Shown here: positions 10,590-21,854 of the stretch, in pieces
Layout of the letters: every line of letters begins with the position of its first letter
How positions within the stretch are numbered: position 1 is the first letter of the stretch
Origin: Platynereis dumerilii
Lineage: Eukaryota > Annelida > Polychaeta > Phyllodocida > Nereididae
Direction of reading: 5' to 3'
Assembly (NCBI GenBank): GCA_026936325.1
Contig: JAPTHN010000250.1
Coordinates: forward strand, 1-64,000
DNA: 64,000 nucleotides
The notes under the pieces: generated by a model
What the model saw: only the letters and a program-made list of their open reading frames with translations
Databases searched by the model: none
Told to the model about the DNA's origin: nothing
Position numbers and translations under genes: made by a program

Positions 10590-11931
10590 ACTGCTTCACA
10601 ATGTGAGCAGCGGACCGAGCAACAAAGTCCTTGGACTGGGCGGTCATGTGTATATCGTCCTTCATAAGCTTGGCCGACTTGTTGCAAATGTAGGTGGCAT
10701 TAAAGTTCTTGCACAAATGAGCGAGTGTTCCATTGAGTTCAGAAATCCGAGGGTTCATATGATGCTGTTTTGTCTGAGGCAGGCCACTAAGCAGCAGCTT
10801 CGCTCTTGGAAATTGTTCTTTGACCTCAGACAACAAGTGCCTAATCTCAATGGAGATGGCACTGGCGGGTGTGAAACGATCGCGGATTTCGATGTCCCCG
10901 GTGTGGACGAGAACAGCATTAGGTCTTGCGTTTCGAAGTGCTTGCGATACAGCTCTGACTCTGCCTTTAATCTGTGATGTAGTACGTCCTGGGTAGACGA
11001 AGCCAGAGCTGTCGAGGCCACGGTCGATAAGGCCTTTGGAGATACCTCTTGCGTTTGAGTTGCCGATTACCAAGACTCTCGCATTGTCTGGCTTGGGACT
11101 TTCACGAACTGTAGGATTTGGAGGAGTAGGTCGTTCAGAGCTTGCAGGTAGGGGAGGAAAGTCAGTTTGATAATCAGTGTCCTTCTGGCGTACTTTCATT
11201 AGTATCTGTCCCATCATGTTTCTTCCTTGAAAGTCATATCCACAACCCCAGATTGGGTCAGATTCGGTGTTGTGGACAAGATACGCAGTGCCACTTTTAC
11301 GTAATACAGTCTTGAATCTGTGGCATTGAGCAAATTTTGCGATGCAGATTTGCTCCATTACTAGAAAGCGGATCTCTTGCCATGACTTGCTTGTTTGGGG
11401 GACCCACTTGCTTGCGATCCGTTTAGCATCGTGTGAGCTGCGACAGCGAAGCAGCTCGTTGTGGGCAGTTCTTGAGACCTTGTGGTGCTGTAGCATTTCA
11501 TGCTGGTAAGCTAGCTCAGCAGAAATGTAAGTTCTATTCTTCCACCTCAGCGGATGGTGAAAGAAGGCTGAGAGTGGGTTTTTCGGGCCTCGGAACAGGA
11601 TAAGAGGCCTTCCATTGGACAGTTCGGATTTGGGCGTCGGAGAGTCTCTCAACGTAACAACAGTCTTAATGGGCTGAGACTCCACAACAGGGTCTTGGAA
11701 TTCACGAGGAGGTGAGATGTGAGAGAACAGTAGGCTGCTGTCATTACTCTCATCATCACTGGATAGCGAGGTGGAGACATCACGGGGGTCAGTGTCGGGA
11801 ACAGACGTGACATCAGCGTTGGGCGTTGGGGTGAGGACCGAGTCGAAGAACTTGATGAGTCTTCTCAGCGGGCCACCTGCAGGTTTCCGGACCGGGGTCT
11901 CATCAACAATCTCATATGTTGAGTCCATCAT
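10582..11931 (-). CDS. LINE A ORF1: NADAR (YbiA-like) domain fused to SGNH esterase
   Basis: This is an intact 449-codon frame starting ATGATGGAC. Residues 1-105 look disordered and acidic. Residues about 107-248 match the NADAR/YbiA (DUF1768) fold. Key pieces are the FRGPKNPLSAFFHHP start, SAELAYQ with Glu139, AKFAQCHRFKTVL, VHNTESDPIWGCG with Trp228, and GRNMMGQILMKVR with Asn238 and Gly241. Residues about 284-449 form an SGNH hydrolase: GNSNARG with Ser292, an HTGD block near 343-346, and DDIH with Asp425 and His428. NADAR proteins are known to cleave N-glycosidic bonds in riboflavin intermediates, and some remove ADP-ribose from guanine. LINE ORF1 esterases are known from CR1-like elements. 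Joining the two is unusual. The role in retrotransposition is inference. The stop overlaps the opening of the ORF2 frame. Confidence 0.88.
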   Translation of the reverse strand: MMDSTYEIVDETPVRKPAGGPLRRLIKFFDSVLTPTPNADVTSVPDTDPRDVSTSLSSDDESNDSSLLFSHISPPREFQDPVVESQPIKTVVTLRDSPTPKSELSNGRPLILFRGPKNPLSAFFHHPLRWKNRTYISAELAYQHEMLQHHKVSRTAHNELLRCRSSHDAKRIASKWVPQTSKSWQEIRFLVMEQICIAKFAQCHRFKTVLRKSGTAYLVHNTESDPIWGCGYDFQGRNMMGQILMKVRQKDTDYQTDFPPLPASSERPTPPNPTVRESPKPDNARVLVIGNSNARGISKGLIDRGLDSSGFVYPGRTTSQIKGRVRAVSQALRNARPNAVLVHTGDIEIRDRFTPASAISIEIRHLLSEVKEQFPRAKLLLSGLPQTKQHHMNPRISELNGTLAHLCKNFNATYICNKSAKLMKDDIHMTAQSKDFVARSAAHIVKQCV

Positions 11932-12956
11932 AGATGCGATGTCTGAAACATAGAATAAGAGAGCAGTATTTGGTTCATGACATGGGGCTGCTTATCAAGT
12001 AAATAATGGAGTGATTTAGGAGCAAATAGTGGATGTCACTGCAAACTGTTAAGTGTGCTCAATCCACTGGATTTTGAAGTTCTACTGATGCTCTACTAAA
12101 ATATAATGGAAAGATATGTGATAATAATATGGGCAGGAAGTTTGAGTAATAGAATTTTACGGAAATAAATAATTAAAGATCAAAAAGATAGAATGTCACA
12201 TAGATTGAATATCAAATTGATTAAATACCAAATTGATTGAACACAAATAGATTGAATATCAAATAAATTGATCCAATAAATTGGATATCACATAAATAAA
12301 TAAATTGTAGTTTAATTAATTTAAACTTGTTTGCACAAACTATAACAGATGAAAGTTTGGGTACAATCTGATTTGATAAAAATAACAGGTAAGCAGAATG
12401 CTATCAAAATCAATCAACAGGTAAGGTAAGCAGAATGCTATCAAAATCAATCAACCGAAAAGTAGGTCAACTGAAAGACTAGGTCAAAACAATGGGGTTG
12501 GTACAAAAAAAACCAAAAAAAACCACTAGATTTAAATGATTTTGTCTAAACAATCTAATTTATAGTAATTTATTATTGTTTTCTTACTCGGCAGGTCTAC
12601 TATGTCTGTATAGGCAGTAATAACTTAGGATAACTACAACAGGCACTAAACTGAAGAGAAACACAGTAGAAACACGGCTCTTACATGCTAATGAAATGGG
12701 CGATAATTGGGTTTGTTTACATTTAAATACAAGCTTCGGTAGCGGTAGAACTAATTGCCGATTTTTTGCCCTAAAAACACACTTCCTAGCTCTAAAAATG
12801 CGTAAATATTTGCTCCTTATGTTAGAATACACAAATACACAATGTATACGTTTGAATGACAAGGTTAAACCACAAGAAATAAGAAATTACTTAGCTTAAA
12901 TTGAGCAGCAATTCACAGTGCGTCCATCTTGTCCGGCCCCCTAGCGGATAATCATA
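11932..12956 (-). promoter_or_regulatory. LINE A 5' leader / internal promoter region
   Basis: About 1 kb lies upstream of the ORF1 ATG on the minus strand and ends at the candidate target duplication. The outermost 50 bases are GC-rich with the motif AGGGGGCCGGACAAGATGG, which resembles the start of other LINE 5' UTRs where an internal promoter lies. A direct repeat of AGGTAAGCAGAATGC is visible near 12388 and 12425. No reading frame here looks real. Confidence 0.45.
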
Positions 12957-13144
12957 TAAATATATGACCGTTTTGTTATGTGTATCATCTTAACTGTACA
13001 TAATGCTTTTAAAAAAGTCAGAAATTCAGAATCCACGTATACACAACAGCAAAACAAAAATCTGAGAACCCTCAGAATAAAAAAAAACTACAAATTTGAA
13101 ATAAAATATTAAACCTGGTGCACCTGAAGAAGGTCTGAGGCCTG

Positions 13145-13480
13145 AGTGGGTGGTGGCCCCCAAGAGTGGGGGGGGGGCCCCAAGAGTGGGAGGGGCCCCT
13201 TAGACTGGGAGGGGGCCCCCTAGAGTGGGTGGGAGGGGGCCCCCAAGGGTGGGAGGGGGGCCCCAAGGGTGGGAGGGGGGCCCCAAGGGTGGGAGGGGGG
13301 CCCCAAGGCTGGGAGGGGGGCCCCAAGAGTGGGGGAGGGGGCCCGGAGTGAGAAGGGCCCCAGAGTTTGAGGGGGCCCCCAGAGTGGGAAGGGCCCCCAG
13401 ATTGGGAAGGGCTCACAGCGTGGGTGGGGCCCCCAGAGCGGTAGGGATCCAAGAGTAAGTTGGGGTCCCCAAGAAGCGGA
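13145..13480. repeat. GC-rich minisatellite (about 21-25 bp unit)
   Basis: Tandem units of the form GGGTGGGAGGGGGCCCCAAG repeat across about 330 bases. They are most regular at 13235-13330, with a period near 21, and more degenerate at both ends. Long open frames on both strands here arise from the repeat and are not genes. The run of G-tracts could fold as G-quadruplexes. Nearby 13780-13851 contains more GGGGGCCC and ends in AAATCGGGCACTG, like the right end of a hAT element, so the array may lie inside an old hAT-derived unit. Confidence 0.8.
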
Positions 13481-14029
13481 GACCCAGCAGGACTCCTGAG
13501 CAGGGCCCCCACATATAGCTACATATCAACCACATGTTTCCGCTGCTTTAACAGATCACCTTTAATGTTCACACCAGCAACATTTTTGGCAAAAAATGAC
13601 CACAATTTTGCAATGTAAGTACATCGGAGGGCCCTCAAGAGCTCTCAAGAAGGTTGGGGCCCCCACATTTTAATCATTCATAATGCCCTACTTGTTGCAC
13701 AATTAGGTTATGTCTCAGATAGGCATCATTCGCATGAACTATAATACAAATTTGCTATAAATATAACACGTGATCTGCTTGTGTGGGGGCCCCTTAAAAT
13801 GTGGGGGCCCTGTGCAGCCGCACACTCCGCACATTCCTAAATCGGGCACTGCATACAATTAGCAATTGAAACAGCGTTTTGGTCGAGGAAAGAGTGGGCA
13901 AATTCTGCACTTTTCAAAAGCTACAGGTACTTTCTCGGGTACATTGTTGTTTTTGAATGTCAGTTTTATAGATTCATAACCATTTCGTTGGAACAAACGC
14001 TTGAATTGGGTAATGCCATGTTTTTGGAA
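13481..14029. other. No gene; possible hAT-like right end
   Basis: Noncoding sequence. The only structure is the ending CCTAAATCGGGCACTG near 13836-13851, resembling hAT termini that end CCGGCCCTG. No matching left end or 8-bp duplication was found. Confidence 0.35.
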
Positions 14030-14405
14030 CTAATTTTTGAGTTGTGAGTCCGAGCATGTCTTGCTCTCTTTCGAGAAGATAATGCCTTTGCCTGGTTTTT
14101 GGAAATGTTCAATGGAGACTCGTGTATTCGCTATTTCTTTGACAAATGTCAATTTCTCTCTTTGTGCGTCATTCTGTGGTTGAATGAGAAACGTTCCATT
14201 GACTAGACGCTTTATTGTATCTGCTACTGCGTTGTCACAAATGTCTGCAACAATTTCGTAGACAGCGATTGCTGATAGGTCCTCTAGTGATTTTTCAATA
14301 CCAGTTATCACGAGGCAATTTTCCTCTTTTGACATGTGTGAGGGGCGGTCAGGGTCAATCAAGTCATCCGAGGATGGTCTTTCCGTAGAAATCTTGGTAG
14401 TCCAG
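14030..14405 (-). pseudogene. LINE ORF1 (gag-like) N-terminal fragment
   Basis: The minus-strand frame reads ENCLVITGIEKSLEDL, then IKRLVNGTFLIQPQND and KEIANTRVSIEHF, ending PGKGIIFSKE. This order resembles the RNA-binding N-terminal region of ORF1 proteins in I/Nimb-like animal LINEs: a statement of the form 'V..GV...L..', then 'IKRL.NG..LI', then a 'V....H...N...G.I' strand. It is only about 120 residues long. The zinc-knuckle half is missing and no ORF2 follows on this strand. Family resemblance is from memory of typical wording, so confidence is moderate. Confidence 0.45.
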
Positions 14406-15059
14406 TCGCAAATTTTTCGATCTCAGCCTGGTTTCCCGCTGAGGGACGCGCACCTCGGTAACCTGGTTGACGTACGATCCGGTTTGGAATCATGGTAAAT
14501 GACATATTCATTGATATTCCCCTGTAAGGTAGGGGACACACCATGCATGCCCACTGTCTCATGTCGGCCACTAAGGATAGAGTTCTTCACCTTAGTGTTA
14601 CCACCCACCGCCACGAGGAGGCCCGAGACTATGATAGAGAAGAATATCTTGGTCAGCTGACACCAAATCGATTTTGTCTGCTTCATATTATGTTTTAGAA
14701 TTTTGTGCATAACAACAGTATTATTTACGTTTTCAATTCCCCGTGCTATACATACAGCCATCATGGAAAATAATATCTGCCAACCTTCAAAGCATGTCAA
14801 AGATTTTGAATTAAAACATTTCCCATTGCACAGAACCTTATACAATATTGCAATGTTCACGTAAGTTATATTGAATGGTACGAATTTCATTGTCACAACA
14901 TTGTGAAGCAACATCAATATATGACAATAGCATATATAATGTTCGGGCAAGGTTGTAATGATGCTCTGAAAACATATCTCAATGTTGTGTGCACGTTGTG
15001 GCAACATAATTCCTACAACGCGGAATAATTATGTTATCAACTCTTATATTTTTGCTACT

Positions 15060-15420
15060 TTTTGAGGCATGATGATTTCTGACAAAAAGCATTTGTATCA
15101 CAAAAAAAACATGAAAATCTCTGACAAAGGGCATTTTTATCTCACAAAAGGCATTTTTTCTGACAGAAGGCATATTTTTGATGAAGTAATGCCATTTGCA
15201 AGAAAAAATGCCTTTTGTCAGAAAAATTTGCTACAAAAGTGCAAAAAAATGCCTTTCTAAGTACTGGTTTGACAAGGTTACACATGCAGTAGAGCCACCA
15301 AATTTCACTGGCAAATAGCCATCATCAAAATATGTTGATTTGTCGAAAAAACAAAAAAATGCCTTTTGTCAGAAAATGCCTTTTGTTAGATAAGGGCAGA
15401 AATGCCTGAAAAAAAGCCAA
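15060..15420. repeat. Cluster of GGCATTTTTTCTGACA-type motifs in both orientations
   Basis: At least eight copies of a motif close to AAAAGGCATTTTTTCTGACA, or its complement TGTCAGAAAAAATGCCTTTT, are packed into 360 bases. Examples lie near 15115, 15142, 15155, 15200, 15245, 15350 and 15370. Some are paired as inverted repeats. No coding sequence. The cluster is probably the body of a small foldback or MITE-type element. The borders are not clear. Confidence 0.55.
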
Positions 15421-18400
15421 TTTGACGTCGGCCATTTTGAATCCAAGATGGCCACCAACCAAGTCATTATTCATTGTGGCACCCCTTCTAGGATGAAAGA
15501 GCACATTTCAAAGTACCTATGTGCAAAATTTGGTGCTTTGTTCCGGCAAGTAATGATATGGCCAAAAATTGGCCTTAACAGACCAGACTAATAGCAGGAG
15601 TACCCTCCAAATTTACCTCCAATATTAGGAGGGTAATCATGCTACAGAGAAAGTAACTGTGACTACAATTTACAAATCAAGTATATATTTGCCCCTCTTT
15701 ATGCTCAGTAGCTCCTTCACTGCATGACCTTGGGAGCTGTCATGGTTGAGTGATAGGGGACCATAGCACACCTGGAGCATAATATTATCCCATAGAGATT
15801 TCCTTCAAAAATTATATAGCCTAAGTGTATAAACATTTGAGACAACATAAGACAAGTGATAAAAGAAAACACTGTAAGAGAACATTAGATATTCAACTTC
15901 TCACAAACTGGCCAGTCTAAAAGTGTAATAATCCAAATATTATGCAAGCCACAATTAGTTTGTTGTAATGGAAATAGAAATTTCATGTTCATGACAAAGA
16001 ATTTAAAAGGGCTTCTCATTGCTTGGTTTGCTGTTTATGTTAATAACACCTGTAATTAGGCATGCCTAATCATGATGTAACATGTATTAGGTTTGTTAAA
16101 TCACACACTCACAGTGGTACATTGGAGGTATAGATGCAACTACACATACATAAAACATTATTTAAATATTTGGAAAATAAAATATGTGTTTGAAGAAACC
16201 TCAGGTCCCTACAATTCCTTTGTTAAAGAATTTCTTGTTAATACGTCCTAGAGAGTGGCCTGGGTTTCTAATATTGACTGTAACTGTAATTTTAATGTAG
16301 GTACCTTGGAGTGAGACAATACAAACTTGAATCTATGTACTAGCCATTGACATATAATGTTATCTGGAAAAGGGAATGAAATAACTTGACGATCTTAGTT
16401 TTACAATAATATTATATGTACTCTCTAAGTCATTAGCTTGTTGATTAGAGTTTAAAAAGTTCACTGCACGGGCCTGATACACAACTGCAGTTAGCAAATT
16501 CACTTAACTAGGTTCTAGGCCTATATCTCTCTTCACAAGGACAGATATTGATACCTTTTAACAGATTCACTGAAATTAGCAATGTCTAGATGGATGGATG
16601 ATTGAGGCTTTATGTCCTGTATTTAAACACTTGGTAAGATAATTATGACAGGAGGTTGAACTGGCAACGAGACAAAGGATGATTGAAACAGTCATCCAAT
16701 AGAAAATATTAAGTAATTTCATCTCATTTTTGGTAGTTTAACTCAATTCAACCAGTCTACTATAAAAATTCAATGGATTATCTGCCACTTCGAAAGCAAA
16801 ATAAATAGAGCTAAGTCGCTGAACTTAGTAAGGTCAAGTCATGAAACACTCAAGTCATGGCAAATTACCAAGTCATGAAAGTTATTGAAGTCAAGTCACC
16901 AAGCACCCAAGTCAAGTCATGATGCCCGAACTCAGTGACTCCGGGCTCTATTCCACCTTGTTGGAAGATGATTATGCCACAAAATGACTTTTTTGTCTGA
17001 TGCCATGGCATCACAAATACTTTCACAATGTTGTTATAAGCATTTGCATTGATTCCGGTGCTCTGATCAATGACGACTTGAGACATTTTGTGATTTTATT
17101 GTCATCAGATGACTGCAAGTTGCAGACAAAAAGTTAGGTCCCTAATTTGAATTGTCGGCAGCTGGAGCATCAGCAAATATCCCACTACTCACAAATGATT
17201 CATTCCTTCTCTTACAAGCACCATAAATGATGACAAATTTCTCATCAACAATGAGGAAGAAAGGACAACCGTAGTCAGCTTGAAGCAACGCAAGCACTTT
17301 CGCATATTGTGCTTCCGTTTTGCCTTTAGTAGTGATCTAATTCACAGATAAACATATTTGCAATAGATATAACATGGCTGACTATCAAATCCACTCTTAT
17401 GTCAAGACTTATCACCAAATTCTGAACTTATATGAGTACAAAAAAGAAGACAAGTGACTGACCTCTTTTTCTGTAGACAGACACCCTGTATAATGGAACA
17501 TGCCACGTTGACAAGAAAAATTAAAGTGAGGGTTGCACCTTTACAAACTATGCCATTTGGCTTCAATGTCTCACACTAGCAGTGGTTTACAATAATTTAG
17601 GATTACAATTTGTTATTGTCTGAAGCTATTATTAATTATATGGTTCCCTTGCCATCTCGATCAATTTCTTGCTTCGAGAAAGTATTTTTGCTTTTCATTA
17701 TCATGGTCAATTTCAGTCAAGGACGGATAAATTGTATTCATGTAAGCTTTAACAGAACATTAGCAAAATTGTTGCAACTTTTTGGCAGTTATAATGTTGT
17801 TTTGGATAAAAAAATTGAAAAATTAATCACAGTGCATCTCGGCCTGTGTCACATATAGGTACAACCCATGTTCAAAAAGTACAAAAACTCAATTCATCCC
17901 AAACACAGTGCATATAAATGTTCCTTATCACAAGCATCATCAAATACAAGCCCAAAATAATTATCACTTGAATATATCAATGCCAAATAGGCCCATATGA
18001 TGATTTTTTGACCGATTATACAGCTCCCTTTGCATCTGCTCCATCGCCTGAAATTATGTACCCTCATCAAATGCTCACCAAAATGAAAGATCATTCCAAA
18101 GGATATTTAGGAACTTTTGTTGATATTTTCCTGCATTATCTGCCATCCTTGATGATTTTACCTCATGAAATGCTGGTCTTTTACCCAAACCCCATGGATA
18201 TTGTCTTTAGAGTTCAAGAATTTGTGCGAAGTGATATTATGTCATCCAGTTACACCATGACTACATTATCTAACATTTTTGCATCCTTGTTGCAGTTTCA
18301 CTAATCATTAAAACAAACTTTCAGCATTAACCTGTGCATGCGACATGACTTTCGGCCAAGCACTTTTGTGACAGACTCTAATTATTAATTTCTAGAATAT

Positions 18401-19051
18401 TCAGACTGAGATGAAACTTTATTTTTGCAATATTAGCAAGTTGTAGAAGCTTTTGGCTTTCAGTCAAGCTATTTCTCGTCAAAATCAGTCAATCACAATC
18501 CAAGTTATTAATAGTTTTGTGAATATCATTGGGATGCGACAAGACTTATGTCCAGGACTGTAGGCATCTATTACACGTCATGTACAAGCAAACAGCCAGG
18601 AAAATACTGTGGGGCAGTCTACTTCGATCTACTACAATGAGAATTTTTATTGGTTAGATACCAATTTGGAGGGTTCTAACATGCACTCCCTCCATTTGGT
18701 CTGTAAAATACACAAATGCATGTTAGAACCCGATATTTCTTATTACTTGTAAGTTTTGGTAACTAAATATTAATCTGATTGTTTATTTACTGTTGTTAAC
18801 AGTGATAATCCTTAGCAGGGTGCTAACATGCAACATTGTCAGTTAGATCCCAGTTTTTCCTGTAGTATAAGTATCTTGGTGATGTGTACGAGGGATGTTC
18901 AGACAGTTCTGACCAATTTTTGTAGCAGACCTTTCTCTTTGACGTACTTAATGAAATTGTCCCAGTACAAAACAAAATGCCAAAGTCACTTGAAAAACAA
19001 GCTGCACTGGTTTCCTCATCTTGCCGTTTCTATGGCAACAAAATAAAACCT
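15421..19051. other. Long stretch without recognisable gene
   Basis: About 3.6 kb of AT-rich sequence. Short open frames occur on both strands, but none shows a domain, splice context or family wording that I recognise. The only clear structure is a hairpin at 18671-18732 (inverted GGGTTCTAACATGCA arms), with a third partial copy of the motif near 18821. Confidence 0.5.
18671..18732. repeat. Short inverted repeat (15-bp arms)
   Basis: GGGTTCTAACATGCA and its complement TGCATGTTAGAACCC flank about 30 bases. The core CTAACATGCA recurs at about 18822. The role is unknown. It may be a remnant of a small DNA transposon. Confidence 0.6.
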
Positions 19052-19054
19052 TTA

Positions 19055-20020
19055 GGGCCGATTTCACCAACATGGTACTAAGAGAAAAGCCAGGTCTTAG
19101 CTAAGTCCTGGTCTGTCTAAGCCAAATCAGTCAAGCAGAGCAGGATCAAGGAATTTCAGTTCAATGAAAGTTGACACATAATATCTGAACAGCTCAACTG
19201 CTACAAAGGCAATGTCTCAATTTCTCAAACGCAGCCAAAGGATGTGCCAATATAGAGGGTGAGGGGTGGTTGACTGGGATATTTTTAAATATATATATAA
19301 TAATAAATGATAATAACTGCTTGCTCAGTTTTGGGATCTGACACATCCCCCTTTCCATCAACCAACCAACATATACCAACTCACTAACCAACAAACCTAT
19401 CTACGTGTATCTACTTAGATATTATTTGAGACAAATTGACTATTTTCACTTCAATAGGGCTATGATGATTGTGAATATTGTAGAATGTTACAATGAAATT
19501 TTTCATAGTTTTCAAAATATCTTGCAATGACTCTATTCTCACAGTATCATATTCTCTTGCACACGCATCAAAGTTCTGTAATATGTTTAATTTTTTTTTG
19601 TCATACTTAAGCCCAGTATCATTTTATTTGACATCCTCAACAACATTGGTGTACCTTGCGCAATTTGACATTATGGTAGGCCCTCCCCAAGCTAAAGGTG
19701 GAAAAAAGCTCTTTTTTATATTTTGATGTGCTGAACAAACTTTTGTTTCAGTGTCATGTGTTGAACAAACTTTTGTTTTATTGAAAGTCCAGAGCCTCCC
19801 TCCCCTCTCCTTGCCAAGCATCATCTGGTCAGCCCTTCAAATGTACACCATAACAATTTGAGATCACTGATCTGTAAGTTTGTAAAACATTTTTGAGGGT
19901 CAGTGAGCCTTGACTAGTCTAAAGACTAAAGCACAGTTGGTGAAAGGGACTTAGTTAAACCAGGTTTAAAGAAGTTAAGACCAGGTCTAACTGTTAAAAC
20001 TATGTTGCTGAAGTCGGCCC
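19055..20020. mobile_element. Non-autonomous Harbinger-like element (TTA target duplication)
   Basis: The left end GGGCCGATTTCACCAACAT and the right end, whose complement reads GGGCCGACTTCAGCAACAT, form inverted termini. Both are directly flanked by TTA (19052-19054 and 20021-20023). A 3-bp TTA duplication and a G-rich terminus suit PIF/Harbinger. Inner TIR sequence (AGACCTGGTCTTAAC-like) also matches between ends. No transposase is present in the 966 bp. Confidence 0.75.
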
Positions 20021-20125
20021 TTATAGTCGAGGGTATCTATGAAATGACCCAAAACAAATTGCAATAGTAATGTGCAATACACTTAATGAAAGCTAAGAAC
20101 CTCCTCTATAACATATCCAAAGCAC

Positions 20126-21281
20126 AGTGAGGAAAATAAGTATCTGACCCCCTACCATATTTTCTGCTTTGGACACTTGCGCTTGCTCCAAAATTCTGAA
20201 ATTTTTCAGGTACATCTGGCCCAAAGCATGTACACGAATCCAAAATCTTCAGGCGTGCGCCTTTTGGCACATCCACGCATGTGTATGTGTCAAATCTTGC
20301 ACATCCACGAGTCCCAAAAGCGTGTATGTGCGCTTAAGCGCATTCGTGGATATGTCATATTTGGATAAAATGTCTGCAGTACCACGATAATCGCACATTC
20401 ACAAGTGTCTGCAAGTGAAAATTTTTTTGGAAAGCTCTCGACTAACCAACGATGATTGAGTGAAAGCTCTGAAAGCAGTTTGCAACATTGCCAGCAAGAG
20501 TTAACGACCATGCAGTACAGTATGTCGCCTTAGGCCGAGGTGATGCAGTGGCGTCATAGTGCCTCTGTTGCAGAAGAATCATGCCATAGCTTGTCCAGAA
20601 TTTCCCCAAATCATCAGCAAAATAGTTCCACAAGATCAATTGTAAATTATAAGCAAGCTTTGACATGATTCTTTTGTGACAGAGGCACTATGGCCTCACT
20701 GCATCATCTCAGCCTGCCGCAACATATTGTACTGGTCATTACCTCTTATTGGTAGAGTTGGTAGAGTTGAAAACTGCTTTCAGAGCTTTTGCTTCAAAAT
20801 CATCGTTGATTAGCCTAGGACTTTCTAAAATGATTCTTGCACACCGGGACTACTGTGTAGGTGAGATTGTAGTGGCATTGCAGATCAGCATTGCCCAGTG
20901 GTAATTTTATTCTTTGTTTACTTACGTAAACACAATGTCATCAATTATTGAAATGTTCAACCCCAGACCGTTACATAGGGTCTGTGTACCAAGACAAGAC
21001 CAGTATCCGTCAAAAAATCAAGTCTCTATATGTTTGTTCAGCTGTGCATGAAGAAATTACCAAAAAATTATGGGAGGTGTAATTGAGGGCATAAAAAGCA
21101 AAATGAAATTGGCAAAAAAAAAAAAGAAATATGTTTTGATTGCTATAAATTTCAATTATGATTGTTTTCCAAGTGTTTGTTTTGTAAAAGATCTACCTGA
21201 GACATTTCAGAATTTCGAATCAAGGAAAAGTGTACAAACCAGAAAATATGGGAGGGGGTCAAATACTTATTTTCCTCACTG
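20126..21281. mobile_element. Non-autonomous Tc1/mariner-like element with internal foldback
   Basis: The left end CAGTGAGGAAAATAAGTATC and right end ATACTTATTTTCCTCACTG are inverted copies. This terminus is a common Tc1-like type. TA follows the right end and CA stands at the left. Inside, about 190 bases at 20390-20580 are repeated in inverted orientation at about 20655-20850, around a loop of about 75 bases, giving a large foldback. It is 1156 bp long and carries no transposase. Confidence 0.75.
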
Positions 21282-21854
21282 TATGGGTCAAAATACGAAA
21301 ACCTTGAAATTTCAGCTGAAAAAAATTGAACATAATCGCTCCAGAAATGCCTTTTCAAGTTTTGCATTGGGTAGATCAAACAATCAACTATCGCTGCACT
21401 ATCATGTCCAAGGGTTGGTCACATCAATGCTATTTTTGGATGGGATAAAAATATTCTGCCAAATATATTTTGTGTTACAAGTTTTGCTAATATCCTTGTC
21501 TATGACAAATGACAACAAGTGGTCCTCCATCTGGCTTCCTGCCATCATGAATTATTGTTAGACACTTGAGACAAGAATTTCAGACTTACCAAATTTTGAC
21601 CCGCGTAAGAAAATCTAATTGGTGGAACATGGTTTTTTTCAGATGTAGGAAGTATTTTGTGTTATGCTCGTCCGGAATCATAGTTGGTAGCATAATGATT
21701 ATTCAGAAGGATAAAAACAATGCAAGATGCTAATGCAACTGTTTGTATTACTACTCTGAATAATAAACATCAAATTCAAGTATTATCATGAAGTTTCTGA
21801 GCATATTCAGTGTACTTAAGGTCCATTTTGGTCTGGCCGAGGGTAAATTATATC

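Larger units (their letters stand above)
4721..12956 (-). mobile_element. LINE A: nearly full-length non-LTR retrotransposon with NADAR-SGNH ORF1
   Basis: This minus-strand LINE runs from a 5' leader at about 12956 through ORF1 (11931-10582) and ORF2 (about 10589-5294) to an AT-repeat 3' end near 4721. TAAATATAT occurs at both proposed borders (4712-4720 and 12957-12965) and may be the target-site duplication. Because it is AT-only, I hold this moderately. The leader starts near a GC-rich stretch around 12920-12945, unlike the surrounding DNA. A second LINE occupies 8328-9819 inside ORF2. Without it the element is about 6.7 kb, a normal full length. ORF2 has an apurinic-type endonuclease and a reverse transcriptase with YADD, and ends with a Cys/His motif. 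The clade is not resolved. The esterase in ORF1 recalls CR1-like elements. Confidence 0.85.

Noticed and set aside
10498-10977. Plus-strand frame opposite LINE A ORF1
   Set aside because: No family wording. It lies wholly antisense to the well-supported NADAR-SGNH ORF1.
13072-13512. Long proline- or glycine-rich open frames on both strands
   Set aside because: They are produced by the 21-bp GC-rich tandem repeat. Several frames stay open at once and no start or splice context supports a gene.
18008-18304. Plus-strand frame of about 98 codons
   Set aside because: It looks protein-like in places but has no recognisable motif, no splice context and no neighbours. I cannot support it as a gene.
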